Assembly (NCBI GenBank): GCA_037974965.1
Contig: JBBPFI010000011.1
Span: forward strand, 992,001-1,056,000
DNA: 64,000 nt
Reading direction: 5' to 3'
Source: Dacryopinax spathularia
Lineage: Eukaryota > Basidiomycota > Dacrymycetes > Dacrymycetales > Dacrymycetaceae
Each line of letters starts with the position of its first letter. Position 1 is the first letter of the stretch. The notes beneath the pieces are model-generated. The model worked only from the letters and a program-made list of their open reading frames with translations, had not been told where the DNA came from and searched no databases. This document shows, in pieces, positions 33,991 to 45,260 of the stretch. The position numbers were made by a program, and so were the translations under genes.

Positions 33991-34881
33991 GGTGGGCAGA
34001 CGCTCCGGAGGTGGTGGTCGATCTCAACGTCGTCGCGGTCTGCGCTTTGAGAGGAGTGAAGGATGTCAAGCAGAGGTCAAAAGGTGTTGCTTACCTATTG
34101 GCTGACTTATAACCGCCCTCTCTGCCCGCTCTCCTCACTCTCCAAATTTACTTATTAGCCCCTTCGTCGGTCCACTGCTCTGTTCACCGTACGAGCGCGA
34201 CAGTACTGTAGTCCCTCTCAGAGTCACGCAAAGACCTGCGTCATACGTCCCTGCAAAACACCGACAATTCCACTCCCATTCGCCGAGCTGAGCGAGAAAT
34301 GAATTGGCCGCTCCAGTGGGAGGGATGAACGGGCGAAGGAAGGCGTTTCCCGGCCGGTTTGGGCAGACTCGGGCCGACGGTTCCTGAGGCGGTGTAGGGG
34401 GGCACGTGATGACACAGTGAGGAGATTGGCGCTCGTGCTTAGATCCGACCGGGCCTGGTTTTGCCTCAACCCTCGTCATAGAAGGCAGTAGGATTGCTCA
34501 TACAGGCGTATGCACTCTGGATGATGATATCCATGGCAGGAGCTCAATCACATACACCGGAACTGTCCAAAAGCCTCTTATCGGCGATAGAAGCACTCTT
34601 CTTGAGAAGAGCTCTAAACGCCGCTCAGGGTCACCGCGGCGTTAACCCCCACTCCGGCCCGGCGCTAATCGGCCGGCGATAAGCGTATCACGGCGATAAG
34701 ACGGCCGTCATCGCTGCAGGAAACGTCACACTCGAAGCAATGAGTAGTCGAGGATATGATCCTTCTGCCCTCCCGCTCTTCCTCTCCTCCTCGTCATCCA
34801 CACTCTCATCCATAAACTCCCATAACAATACCACTGCACCCCATCGAAGGAAAGCACCGTACGGTACGGTACACAGGACCA
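33991..34881. promoter_or_regulatory. divergent promoter region of SSU1-like and TMEM163-like genes
   Basis: No gene is supported. Between 34570 and 34705 it holds CGGCGATAG once and CGGCGATAAG twice (near 34578, 34672, 34693). GATAAG is the core site of fungal GATA factors. A related inverted pair (CGGCGATAAG and CGCCGATAG) lies at about 18001-18030, upstream of MDM35. Regulation is inferred, not shown. Confidence 0.35.
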
Positions 34882-35867
34882 ATGCCGACCTACCGCCGTC
34901 TCCAACAACTCGCCCTCCTCATCTCCCTCCTCTCCGTCATCTACAACGCCGCCGAAGGCGGCCTCTCAATAGGCTTCGGGGCCGAGTCCGGGTCCAGGTC
35001 GCTCGTGTTCTTCGGCGTGCAGAGCGGGATCGAAGTAGCCAGCGCGGGGATGGTCATTTGGCGCTTTCGGAACGTAGCGCTGCCCGGTGAGGAGAGAGGA
35101 GTGAGGTTGGATGCTAAGGTGCTCCGGTACGCCCTTTTCCCGTCTGTCTCGCAGGCGTGTTCTGGCTGGAAGGAAGGGTGGGAGCTGATAAGAAGAGCAG
35201 GTTTGAACGTACCGGCACCCTCGTCATCGGCGCTCTGCTCGTCCTCCTTGCCCTGGCGACCGAGAGCAGCTCCATCGCCGCTCTAACGCTCCACGACCAC
35301 CCCTCCACCTCCCTCTCCAGCCTAATAATCTCCGCCTCCGCCCTCCTCCTCATGCTCGCTCTCTGGCTGCCAAAACGCTACCTCGCCCGCGCGCTAAACA
35401 GCTCAACAATGGCCGGCGAGGCAACTTGCAGCCTGTCCTGTATCCAGATCACTTTAGTCTTGTTTGTGGGAAGTCTGGTGTATAGGCTTTGGGAGGGGGG
35501 TTGGTGGGTCGATAGTGCTACTTCTCTTGTCTTGGGGGTGCTGTTCGGGTGGGAGGGGTGGAAGATGCTTAGATGGGCAAGGAGTGAGGAGTTTGATGGG
35601 GGGTGCTGTGCGGAGTGTAAGGCGCCGCCCAGGCTGGAGGAAGGGCGCGCTGGAGCGGAAGGGGAACTGGAGGAGCAGTATAGGGATATATGCGAGTGCT
35701 GCGAGAAGAGGGAGGAGTGTAGGGTTTCGGACGGGTGTAAGTGCGGGGACTGCCTGACCGGCCTGACCGGCGGCGGAGGCGATGTGGAGCACGGAAGAGA
35801 GGTACGCGCTCTATTATCCTATTTCCTTATCGCTAGAGCCGCATATGGAGCTAATGGGGACGGGTAG
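34882..35867 (+). CDS. TMEM163/CDF-like cation transporter with cysteine-rich tail
   Basis: Exon 1 starts MPTYRRLQQLALLISLLSVI and continues YNAAEGGLSIGFGAESGS, RSLVFFGVQSGIEVASAG and MVIWRF, the first half of a cation-diffusion-facilitator-like domain of TMEM163 type. A 28-nt-class intron (GTACGC...CTCGCAG, about 35128-35155) leads to exon 2 with four further helices (TLVIGALLVLLALATESSSI, SLIISASALLLMLALWLP, LSCIQITLVLFVGSLVYRL, DSATSLVLGVLFGWEGWKM). The C-terminus is rich in Cys (CCAEC, CECCEKREEC, CKCGDC) and may bind metal. TMEM163 relatives move zinc. The 3' end is uncertain: the frame closes at 35867, but a donor at about 35800 could lead to a further exon after a CCCCCAG near 35888. 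Confidence 0.7.
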
Positions 35868-36836
35868 GGCTGCTGCGGTCCCCCCAGGTCGGAAGACGAG
35901 AAATGCTGCACTCGCGAGCTTCGGCGCGGGCCACGGCCTACACAGGTGCGTTCCTAGTACGCTCTCCTCCTTCCATCTGTCGCTCATGGCTACCTTTGAC
36001 AGCCGGGCACCCGCACTGCCGCCGGAGGGGCTCGGGCTGACGCATGCGAAGACGGTTGCTGCCGCCCTTCTGCTCCTCCCTTGTCAGCTGCTCTTGCCGT
36101 TGGTCAGGCTCCTCCTGCTCCTGCTCCTGCTCCTGGCCCCCCAATCTTCGTCCCGCCTCCTACGTCCGTTCCACGTTTCGCGCCGACTCCCAACCTGCAG
36201 GGGTCTGCGGCTCGACCCGCTAGCCCTTGTGAGTCTGGGTGCTCGTGCTGCTGATCCTCTCCTGTGTGGAAGGGCGGGCTGCCTCGCTGCTAGATGGGAG
36301 TGTGTCTCGTTTTGGGTTGGGTTGGATGGGTCAAAGGGATGTTCAGCAAGTTGGAGCGTGATGGGTTGATGGGATGCTTCGGATAGCAGGGTAGCGGGTT
36401 GATGGCAGGACTTGAACGCAGGGAAACGAACGCCATGTGTTGTTGACCGAGAGACTGGATAAACTATACAGTCTTTCCCCGCTCTTCTGGCTTTTTTTGT
36501 ATGTTCACCAATGACCGTCTGACGGCATACAGTATACACCTTCTTAGACGAGCGGCATGATGGCATTTTTGGCTCTTCCACGTTTATGTCAGTGTGTCAG
36601 GCGCTTAGAACGGCCGCTGTGATGCCAGGACTGCGCTGCTGACAGACATATATTACAGAAGTCTGTGCGGGAGGAGACTGTGATGAGCGAGTGTTACAAG
36701 ACCTTCACGGCGTCCGCCCCATCCTCTACATGAGACCCCACCCACACGAAACTCACAGTAGCGTCAGTCCAGCACGCACTTCCGCTCCACAGCCCTCCAA
36801 AGCAGCACGTCACGGACAAGACAATCACAATCACAA
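35868..36836. other. intergenic, no supported gene
   Basis: It includes a short CTCCTG-type repeat near 36109-36140. Otherwise nothing is recognised. It is the 3' side of both flanking genes. Confidence 0.45.
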
Positions 36837-38122
36837 TCACACCGGGACGACCTTCATCGTCTAAGCGTATGACGCGATGAGTCAGCGTCGCGCGTTCTCC
36901 CAGAAAGCGAGAAGAAAGCACTCACCACGGGTATGGGAGAATAGCTCTGTATGCTCGGGGCCGAGTAGCTATACGAGCTGTAGATGGGAGCGGGTACGGT
37001 TAAGGGCCCATTGGCGCCGTACAGCCAGAAGTAGAGCGGGATGTTCGCTGAAGCTTACGGTCAGCGATACCCCGACCCACGGCACCCTCGCCTGCCACAT
37101 TGATATAGATCAGTACGACTTACCGCCATCGGTCGAGCCGGCTGGGTTTACCCATATGGCACTCACGCTGCCGTCGGCGGAGATATAAAACTGCCCCAGA
37201 CTGGTTAGCGCGTTTGCCCGCACACTGGTCCGATCAAGGACCCGAAAAGATCATCTTTTCCCAAAGAATGGTCGAGCGAAACTCACCACATCTGTTTCGT
37301 ATGAGACCGGCGAACTGGATCCGAATCCGTTCAGCGTTCCGATAGCAGGCTGCGCACCGGGCCCAACTACGTTTCATAAGCCTGAGAACCCGGTAGCTCG
37401 AATAGAACACAAACGGGACGAGACGGTCTCGACGTTGATAGGGGCGACGGGGCTTTCACCAAGTCAGATTCAGAGCAAAGGGAGGGCGCAGACTCAGCAA
37501 CATACTGCAGTGAGTTGGAGCCCTGGTCCGCAGAGACGGCTTCCGCCGTAAGAAGCTGCCCTTGGAAGTCATGCTGCGAGGTTCACCTCAGTTACAGCTG
37601 TCATCAGGCGCGGAACGGCTCATGCAAGGACATGGTGAAGCGGCACGCACGGGAGAGGTAACCTGAAGTGAGGCGGGAGTAGTTGAACTTTCCGGTTGCG
37701 AAGACGTGAACATAAGCGCATTCGACTGATCAACGCAAGATCCTGCCAAGGAACCGGGACTGTCGAGCCCAACATAGCAGAATGGTGTCACGGAGCCACT
37801 TGGGTATATGCCGAGGAGGAAACCAGTGGGCAAGCTGCAGGTCCATCAGCCATAGAACTGCTCATGCGTGACAGGGCTCACGCAGATCGGCGGGAGAGGT
37901 AAGGCCCTGCGAGATCATAGCGCGGTCAAAACGCCGCCCAGTGTCTCGGCCAACGGGCTCACCGGTACGCGTCGCATTGTATAGCCTCTGAGGGCGCAAA
38001 GGTGGAAGGCCACGAGCAAACCGCTCCGCATTCGTATCTTTCGAAGGGCGGCAAACGCAAACTCGTGTGAGGAAGGCCAGGGTACTCAGAAGGAGAAGCA
38101 GACGGAACGATTGCCGGATCAT
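36837..38122 (-). CDS. secreted TNADRFARGLPPL-family protein, copy 6
   Basis: The ATG at 38122 gives MIRQSFRLLLLLSTLAFLT as signal peptide; the longer upstream frame has no ATG. Exon 1 ends TNAERFARGLPPL, RPQRLYNATRTG. Exon 2: FLLGIYPSGSVTPFCYVG with 13 residues to the second cysteine, then QPESSTTPASLQVTSPV. Exon 3 reads QGQLLTAEAVSADQGSNS. Exon 5: GPGAQPAIGTLNGFGSSS with SYETDVV; exon 6: FYISADGSVSAIWVNPAGS; exon 7: IPLYFWLYGANGP and PAPIYSSYSYSAPS. The last exon reads TMKVVPV with stop at 36837-36839, after a CGCTTAG acceptor; a frame to 36694 is less likely. It is the closest relative of copy 5 but on the opposite strand, bracketing the whole single-copy gene block. Confidence 0.75.
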
Positions 38123-39009
38123 CCTTGTAAGTGCAAGTGCGCAAATCACGGCGGTTTGTCGACTGGTTATGTAGTCCCCGAGGGCTCATGTCCCTGATCC
38201 CGATTGTTTTCATGGTGATGCAGTCGGCCAACTGGGTCTGTGGCAAACTTTGACTTTGCCATATTCCAGAGGAGCATTTGGAAGGTGGCCGCGAGATAAC
38301 ATTACAGTCCTGCAGGGCTTCAAGCGGATGAATCCAGAGTCAACAAAGCAAGTCGAGATAGCTTCTGACAACGGGCAACAGGGTTACACAATGGGACGAG
38401 GAGTGGCTTGGTGTGCTGCACCAGGGCCATACCATCAATAAACTGGCACATTTCGCATGCAGCGATACAGTGCAATGGGCGAAAGGAGAGAAAAGCGCGC
38501 AGCTATCGGACGTACCAAAACATTGCTCCCGGCCGAGATGCCAATATTCCATCAAAACGCGGTTCTTTGGTTCCGGCCATATTACATCCATCGGCCGGGA
38601 GATATCTGTGACTGGGCTAAAGGGTGTGGACAAGACCAAAACCACAGCTCGCCTGGCTATGTGCAATCCATGTTTACCACCGGAATGAGCGTAGCCTGAC
38701 ATCCGTGGCGCCTTTTTACTCTTCCCGTCGCAGAGTGTTGCGCACCAGGGAACGCGGCGCCGTCATGAGTGGGGCTCACCAACATGATGGCACAATTAAA
38801 GCTCAAGTCTCGAATACAGGTGCTCGCTTATGATGTGCCATTCTCTACCGGTGCTTTCCGTTCTAAAGTACGGCTGCAATACTGGACGAAATAGGAGCAT
38901 GTGTGCCAGATTGGAGCGAGGTGAAGGGCATTGCATTGGTGGGAGAACGGTGGACTAGTCCAGCATTCAGCTGCGGCGGCGGTCGTCACTATCAAATCCT
39001 GCATGATAA
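38123..39009. other. intergenic, no supported gene
   Basis: Promoter of copy 6 and 3' flank of copy 7. The open frames have no recognisable features. Confidence 0.45.
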
Positions 39010-40207
39010 TCATTGTACGACCTTCACAGTCTTTTGGATATTCAGAGGGATAGACAAGTCTGGGGACTAAGTACGCACGACGGGAAAAGGTTGAAAATTC
39101 TGCAAGTTAGAGCTCGCGAGGTTGGATGTAGCCAGCAGTTGGGTCGGTGGGGTGGTGTAGTAACCAGTCAAGAAGAACTGGAGGGGTGTTGTCGCTGTGC
39201 AGTCAGTGGTATGAGGCTGGTGCATTTTGGTCGACAAAAGGTTGCACGCACCGCCGTCGCTAGACCCGGTGGGATTGACCCAGACCACATTGAGCGTGTC
39301 ATCCGATCCTATGTAGTACTGCTCGCCATTAGTTTGCCCTTACTCGGGAGCAGCCTTGTGAGAATAAGTAGGGTGTCTCAGGACCAGACGTACCACGTCC
39401 GTCTCGTAGTATGCTGTTCCAAGCCAAGCCTTGAGCGAGTCACTCGCCGTGGGTTGTGCGCCTGGTCCCACTGATGCAGTATCAGCTCTGCCGGCCCGCA
39501 CTTCAGAGTCACTTGATGCTTACCGGTAGGGAGGTCCTCTACGGCGAAAGCTACGAGGACACTAGGTCTGATTAGCGTGGGCTAGGTGTCGGCGGAAGGG
39601 GCGGTACCCGTTATTCGGTCCTTGATCAGCAGAACCAGCTTCGGCGGCAAGAACCTGCCCTTCGTATGTTCCCTAGATGGACGCTTTTCGTGAGTCATTG
39701 CCCCTCGCACAACGCTATCCGGTTAGGTTACGAACGGGAGATATCACCGTAATCGCTCCAGGTGTAGATGACCCTTGCGGTTGCGAGAGGGCGAATAGCT
39801 GAGCCTGAGCCTGGCTGACGCAGGAGTTCACCGTCCCGGTCGTGCCGACGTAGCATATTGGAGTGCTTTGTCCGTTCTCGTAGACCGCAAGATGAAAGGT
39901 GGCAGGAAGACTAGCTCGCAGTTGAATAGCTATATCGTGTCCATATGTTACGCGACGAACCTGGAACGGCGTGATAGGAATGGGCCTAAGCAGTGCACGC
40001 ATCACGCCGATCAGCAAGTCCGATGAGGCAGGAGTAATTGCACTAGTTACCTGTTCGCGTTGCATTATACAGCCTTTCAGGTCGCAGAGGAGGAAGCCCC
40101 CGAGCAAAGCGGTCAGAGTTCGTTTCCTTCGTGAGACGCGCCTGGGCTGGTGGAGGCCTGAGCAACAAGCTGGTGATCAAGAAAAGCAGCAGACCGATGC
40201 GAACCAT
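39010..40207 (-). CDS. secreted TNADRFARGLPPL-family protein, copy 7
   Basis: The signal peptide MVRIGLLLFLITSLLL starts at 40207; a start at 40243 would put 12 polar residues ahead of it, which is less likely. Exon 1 ends TNSDRFARGLPPL, RPERLYNATRTG. Exon 2 has FHLAVYENGQSTPICYVG with the shortest cysteine spacing of the family (10 residues) and QPQGSSTPGAITVISPV. Later exons: EGQVLAAEAGSADQGPNN; GPGAQPTASDSLKAWLG with YYETDVV; YYIGSDDTLNVVWVNPTGS; TTPLQFFLTGYYTTPP. The last exon (TVKVVQ, stop 39010-39012) follows an AAAAG acceptor. With its cysteine spacing and LQFFLTG, it is the most divergent member of the right half. Confidence 0.73.
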
Positions 40208-40976
40208 AGTCGCAATACAGAAAGTGGTTGTCGCTGGATGCACGGCCTCCGTTCATACCTTATACTCCCTAGAAGAGTGGCAGAGCGGCCGGCAGCCATT
40301 GTTTATCGAGGAGCAAACGGTCACCGACAGCTAGCCTTCTTGACAGACTCGCAATATCTGCCGGTCAGAAGAATGTACAATGTATGATTGTGCAACGATC
40401 CATTTACGAAAACTTGTTGAGTCGCCGGAGTTCCGACATGTCAAATATAAATGAAGTCCTTTGAGATAGCTGATGGATGAGCCACGTTCGACGCGACGCG
40501 AGGGTGACAGCGCGAAGCGCCCCACGACAGTCACGTGATCACTCATATCTCGGCCCGGTCGCCGAACGCGTCCTGATCGTAAGCTGCATTGACATGAACG
40601 CCGCGCATTGAAATATCTCCACTTCCCGCTGATCGCCTGGGATCGATCTTTATGAAGGGCGAGACACGTTCCGCGGTGAGCATTGTGCCCAAACGGCATA
40701 ATCAGCAGCAGAACAGCGCGCGCGACTCGGGTATCAACCGCCGTAGGGATGCTGGTTATACATAGGGCAATCATTATCCAAGCACCGTGACACACGTGGA
40801 CTGTAGTAGCTGGAATATAGCCTTATAGTACTCGGCGCAGAATGGTGTGCGAATAATGGACATGCTGCCCAATACGTCCGCCACAAGGACGACAGCCCCG
40901 AGATCCAAAGCAATAACGGGAAGAACGGGAAAGCGCAAGCACCGGATCTCAGATATGTACCCGACTCACGTACTTC
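40208..40976. other. intergenic, no supported gene
   Basis: 5' flank of copy 7 and 3' flank of copy 8. A TCACGTGATC palindrome-like motif occurs near 40530. Nothing coding was recognised. Confidence 0.45.
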
Positions 40977-42225
40977 TCAAATCGCCTTGAGGGTCTGCGA
41001 GCTCATCAGGGCCTGAGTGCATAAGCGACATGTGTTGAGGACATACCACCGGAATGGGTGTAACACCCGGACCGCCCAAGGTCGATGCGGCCGCAATGCT
41101 GTAGGAACCAAACAACTGTCCGGGTACGAAGGGCGGCACATCAGGCGCGGGCGAATCCAGGTAGAGTGCCAGGGGAGTGGTGGCTGACGCGACGCAGTCA
41201 GGGCCCGGGAAAATGACCAAGTACGGGGCCGCCCCAAGCGCAAAAAAGAACTCACCGCCATCTGTCGCGCTTCGAGGATTGGTCCAAACCACGCTAATGG
41301 TACCATCCAAGGAGATGAAAAACTGCTGACCTTGTTAGCGCACTGTGCGAGGGATGTCGTCCGGCGGTCAAGCCATGGGGACATCAGAGGAGGGGGGAAC
41401 GTACCACGTCCGTTTCATAGAAGACAGGAGATACGCCCCACGCATGCAGCCCACTGGAAGATGCAGGCTGGGCATTAGGTCCAACTACACCAGGGGTTTC
41501 AGCTTAGAACTCAATAGCTTCCAATCGAATCACATACGGGACGAAACACTCTCCACGTCGAATATGGTCGCAGGGCTGGTCTCCGTGAGCGTGAGTAGGT
41601 GCAGCGAGGATGGCATACGCGTACAAATCGCTGTTGGGCCCCTGGTCAGCAAAGTCGGCTTCCGCCGTGAACAGTTGGCCGTTGAAGCTGCCCTAGAAAA
41701 GGAGTCAGCCCCTTTCCCTTGGCTCGAGGAGCGGGCATTCAGGTGCAGTTACATACCGGAGAGACCACCTGCAAAGAGGCAGGAGTCGACGATCCCTCGA
41801 GTTGAGAGGAAGTGAACAGGAGTGCATCTGCTGCACTGACGCAGACCGTGCTTGTACCGACGCTGTCGGCTCCTATGTAGCAATATGGCGTGGTTTCGCC
41901 ATCTAGGAATGCACCAATGAGAAAGGCAAGGGGAAGTCTGTCGCGATGATAAGCGTCTTCCACAACAGTTCCAGCCACATGATGAACCCCGATCGCCGTG
42001 CAAGGAAAGGTCCTGAAGGTGTAACGTGATCAGAATGTATGCAGCCCTGTTTGCGTTAAAAATATACGTGCCTGTGCGCGTTGCATTGTACAGTCGTTCA
42101 GGCCGTACAGGAGGGAGGCCGCGAGCGAAACGGTCCGCGTTCGTGTCGCGCCTGCTGCGGGCAAGAGCAAGAGGCGCGATGCCGAGCAATATGCAGAGAA
42201 GTGATAGCAGTTCGAAGCGCTCCAT
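40977..42225 (-). CDS. secreted TNADRFARGLPPL-family protein, copy 8
   Basis: The signal peptide MERFELLSLLCILLGIAPLA starts at 42225; exon 1 ends TNADRFARGLPPV, RPERLYNATRTG. Exon 2: LAFLIGAFLDGETTPYCYIG, second cysteine after 12 residues, then QLEGSSTPASLQVVSPV. Next come FNGQLFTAEADFADQGPNS; GPNAQPASSSGLHAWG with FYETDVV; FFISLDGTISVVWTNPRSA; and TTPLALYLDSPAP with LFGSYSI. The final exon (TLKAI, stop at 40977-40979) follows a CTCGCAG acceptor. Copy 9 is its nearest relative (LLCILxG, RGLPPVRP, EDALLFTSSQ type), and GPI3 now lies between the two. The promoter is shared head-to-head with GPI3. Confidence 0.76.
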
Positions 42226-43088
42226 CGCTGGGGTAGAGACTTAAGAGTAGAATGAAGCGAGTGAGCCTGTTGCAGGTGAAGTGCGGACGTTGTGCTCGTC
42301 TCCAGAGGGATTCCGCCGGCGCTGCCGACCAGGATGCTTTATGGTTCCCATAAGTAATCAGAAAATCAATGTGAGGGGCAAGGTCTGCCGGCCCCACGGA
42401 GCCACCAGAGCTCCGGCCTCACTCTGGACTCGGTCGTCAAGACCGGGACGGCGAGGGCACAATTTTCTTGGCGTCGACAAGTCCATTCAATGGGAATTCT
42501 GCGCGGAATTCCAGGGGTCACTTTTCAGCCACAAGCGGAAGTACCTGTCAAACTTGCCCCCTTTGTTTGCTTTCCATCCATTCAACACCTCGGGCCAGGT
42601 AGGCGACTGCAATATGTAAGCGGTCACCGGCAGCCGGTGAAAAGCACCTGAGGGTGAATGGCTGGGTGTGGCGCTGAGGTGGTCGTATCACGTTGAAAGC
42701 GCAAGATTGATCGAGTTCTTCAGGTACGACCGACCCGCTTGCAGAGATATACGTCGGAACTCCGCTCAATGAGAGAGAGCACCGAGCGGAGTTCATGATT
42801 TGAACAACCGGTTCTTATGCAATGTGTGGTCGCTCGAGTCGACGTTTGCAAGTCGATGGCCGCGGTCGCGCGGAGAGGCTCTCTGCCTGTGACCGACGGG
42901 CGCTTAATTCCGGGGACGTTCAGGGTCCCTTCCGTTTTGTGCTCTGCACTTATCAACGATGAGCAGCACACAACCACAATCATATCAATGACCAATCCCT
43001 CTAGGCTTAAGTAGTAGCTATGGTCTGTGTGGGGTGTGTTCGATCTCTTGCATAACTGTTGACTTGCACTGAATCGCAATGTCACAGG
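42226..43088. other. divergent intergenic region between copy 8 and GPI3
   Basis: It may hold a short first exon of GPI3 that I could not identify, as well as both promoters. No other coding signal. Confidence 0.4.
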
Positions 43089-44833
43089 ATGGTCAGCGAC
43101 TTCTTCCATCCCGCTGTTGGTGGGGTGGAGAGTCACATCTATAACTTGGCCATCAACTTACTCGCTTTCGGTCACAAGGTCATCGTAATCACGCATGCGT
43201 ATGGTGACCGCGTAGGCGTGCGATGGCTCCTTCCAGGTCTGAAGGTGTACCACGTCCCGCTCCGTACCTTGCCGAAGAGCCAAGCGACCCTGCCCAACTT
43301 CTTCACCTTTCTCCCTTACTTTCGCTCTATCGTCCAACGAGAGAAGGTGGAGCTGATCCATGCGCATGGTGCGCTATCGAGCATGGGACAGGAAGCACTG
43401 CTTCATGCGCATCTGATGGGTGTCCGTACGACCTTCACCGATCATTCGCTGTTTGGTTTCGACGATGCGGCGAGCATATTGACGAATAAGCTGCTGGAAG
43501 GGGCGTTGAGATGCGTGGACGCGAACATATGTGTCTCCCATACGGGGTGCGCCCTGTTCCACTTCCTTCATATGTGCGACGTACTGAAAGAGGTCCAGAC
43601 GAGAGAACACCGTACTTCGCGCACGGCTGGAACCGCGTCGGGCGCATGTTATCCCAAATGCCCTCGTACCGTCGGACTTCAAGCCCGCGTCCACGCCTCC
43701 GCCTTCATCACCCAGTACGCGTACATGTATGACCTATCAGGACCGTTTTATGACCGCATATCTGCAGTTACTATCGTCGTCGTATCGCGATTGGTGTACA
43801 GGAAGGGCATCGAGCTACTTATCTCTGCCGCACCGAGAATCTGCACGGCATATCCAGACGTTCGCTTTATTATCGGTGCGCTGGCCTGCGGTCTCCCGGC
43901 GCGTTGATCTCTTATCCTTGTCCGCGTATGTAGGAGGCGACGGTCCACATCTGACCTCGCTCGAGCAGATGCGCGAGACGCACATGTTGCAGGACCGCAT
44001 CATCCTTCTGGGCAGCGTGAGGCATAGTGACGTCCGCTCGGTGCGAGCCTCCCTTTACCTCTCCCGCAATTCTTTCCTACTGACCGCAAATGCTCGCGCA
44101 GGTACTTACCCGCGGCCACATCTTCCTCAACACCTCCCTCACCGAGTCCTTTGGCATATCCATCCTCGAGGCGGCCTGCTGCGGGCTGTTCATCGTCAGC
44201 ACTCGCGTAGGAGGAGTACCCGAGGTACTGCCAAGCGATCTAGTCGAGTTCGCCAACCCCGACTCCGACGGTAGACCTCTCTTGCCTTTCAGCTCCTGAG
44301 GCAAAACTAATTGAAGGGCAGATATTGTTCGTGCGCTGGGAAGGGCGATAGAGGTCATTCGGCGTGGTGCGCGGGATCCGCTCGCCATCCACGACCGTGT
44401 GAAGGAACTGTATGACTGGCGACGTGTCGCTCGGCTCACAGAGCGCGTATACGGCCAAGTACTCGCCAGCGAGCCCTATACACTGTACGAGCGCATCATC
44501 CGGTACGACACCATTTCTCCTCTTCATGGCAACGTATATGGCTCACGCTGCTAATCCAGGACATCACAGTTGGGAACCTTCGTCGGTCCAATATACGTCA
44601 TCATCCTCGTCGTCGACTGTTTTTGGTTCGCCTTCCTGCAGTGGATGTGGCCGTATGACGAGGAGCTGGATGGTGTGGGTGCAGAGTGGGATAAGGAACA
44701 GTGGGCGAAGGTGTGTATGCTATGCTAACCACGGATGAAGCATGGACTAATTCGAAACCAGCTGGTGGACGAAGCATCGGGCATTCCGCAATGTCCCAGT
44801 AGATTGCCGCGGAGCTCACTTCACGCCTGCTGA
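43089..44833 (+). CDS. GPI3: GPI3/PIG-A, catalytic subunit of GPI-GlcNAc transferase
   Basis: It transfers GlcNAc from UDP-GlcNAc to phosphatidylinositol on the ER membrane, the first step of GPI-anchor synthesis. It opens at [20 protein letters not shown], the near-universal PIG-A N-terminus. Then: [42 protein letters not shown]; after an intron, [10 protein letters not shown] and [36 protein letters not shown]; and the GT4 donor-site motif [15 protein letters not shown]. The C-terminal membrane anchor ([20 protein letters not shown]) is followed by a last exon ending at 44831-44833. About seven exons. The start is uncertain: the ATG at 43089 lies one base after a CACAG that could be an acceptor, so a short upstream exon may add residues. 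Confidence 0.9.
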
Positions 44834-45260
44834 TCGTTCTCCCTCGAGGGCGTATACAGTCATTGGAGAACGCTGGTGGGCATTCCTATTCCTCGGGACC
44901 AATCGCACTGCCGCAAGGACGAAACGGCTCCGCATGTAGCAACCATCGTCCGGCACTCACCGCTCACCCTATCGGCTATCATATGCCGATGTCAGCACCT
45001 ACCATCGGCCCCAGTCGCTACCTCCTAGCATGCCGACCTCCCCGGCCATTGGAGCATCATGGAACGACTGGATATTATTCGAGCGCATTGGCCGTCATGG
45101 TCCACGAACGATGTGTAAGCGGGACATAACTTCCTCGCGAGTAAGCAAGAAAGAGAGGAAATATTACGGATCGAGGGAATGGATATTGTAAAGGCTTGGC
45201 TGGTGCCACTACAACTGGCAGATCGTAGTATCCCGCTTGCCATGGGAGTATTTGATCTGC
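44834..45260. other. convergent intergenic region
   Basis: 3' flanks of GPI3 and copy 9. Nothing is recognised. Confidence 0.5.

Noticed and set aside
36380-36480. tRNA-like TTCAAGTCC segment on the minus strand
   Set aside because: It resembles a T-loop, but the flanking stems do not pair and no acceptor or anticodon arm can be drawn.
36694-36836. extension of family copy 6 to 36694
   Set aside because: An acceptor followed by TMKVVPV and stop at 36837 fits the family's terminal exon better than the longer frame.
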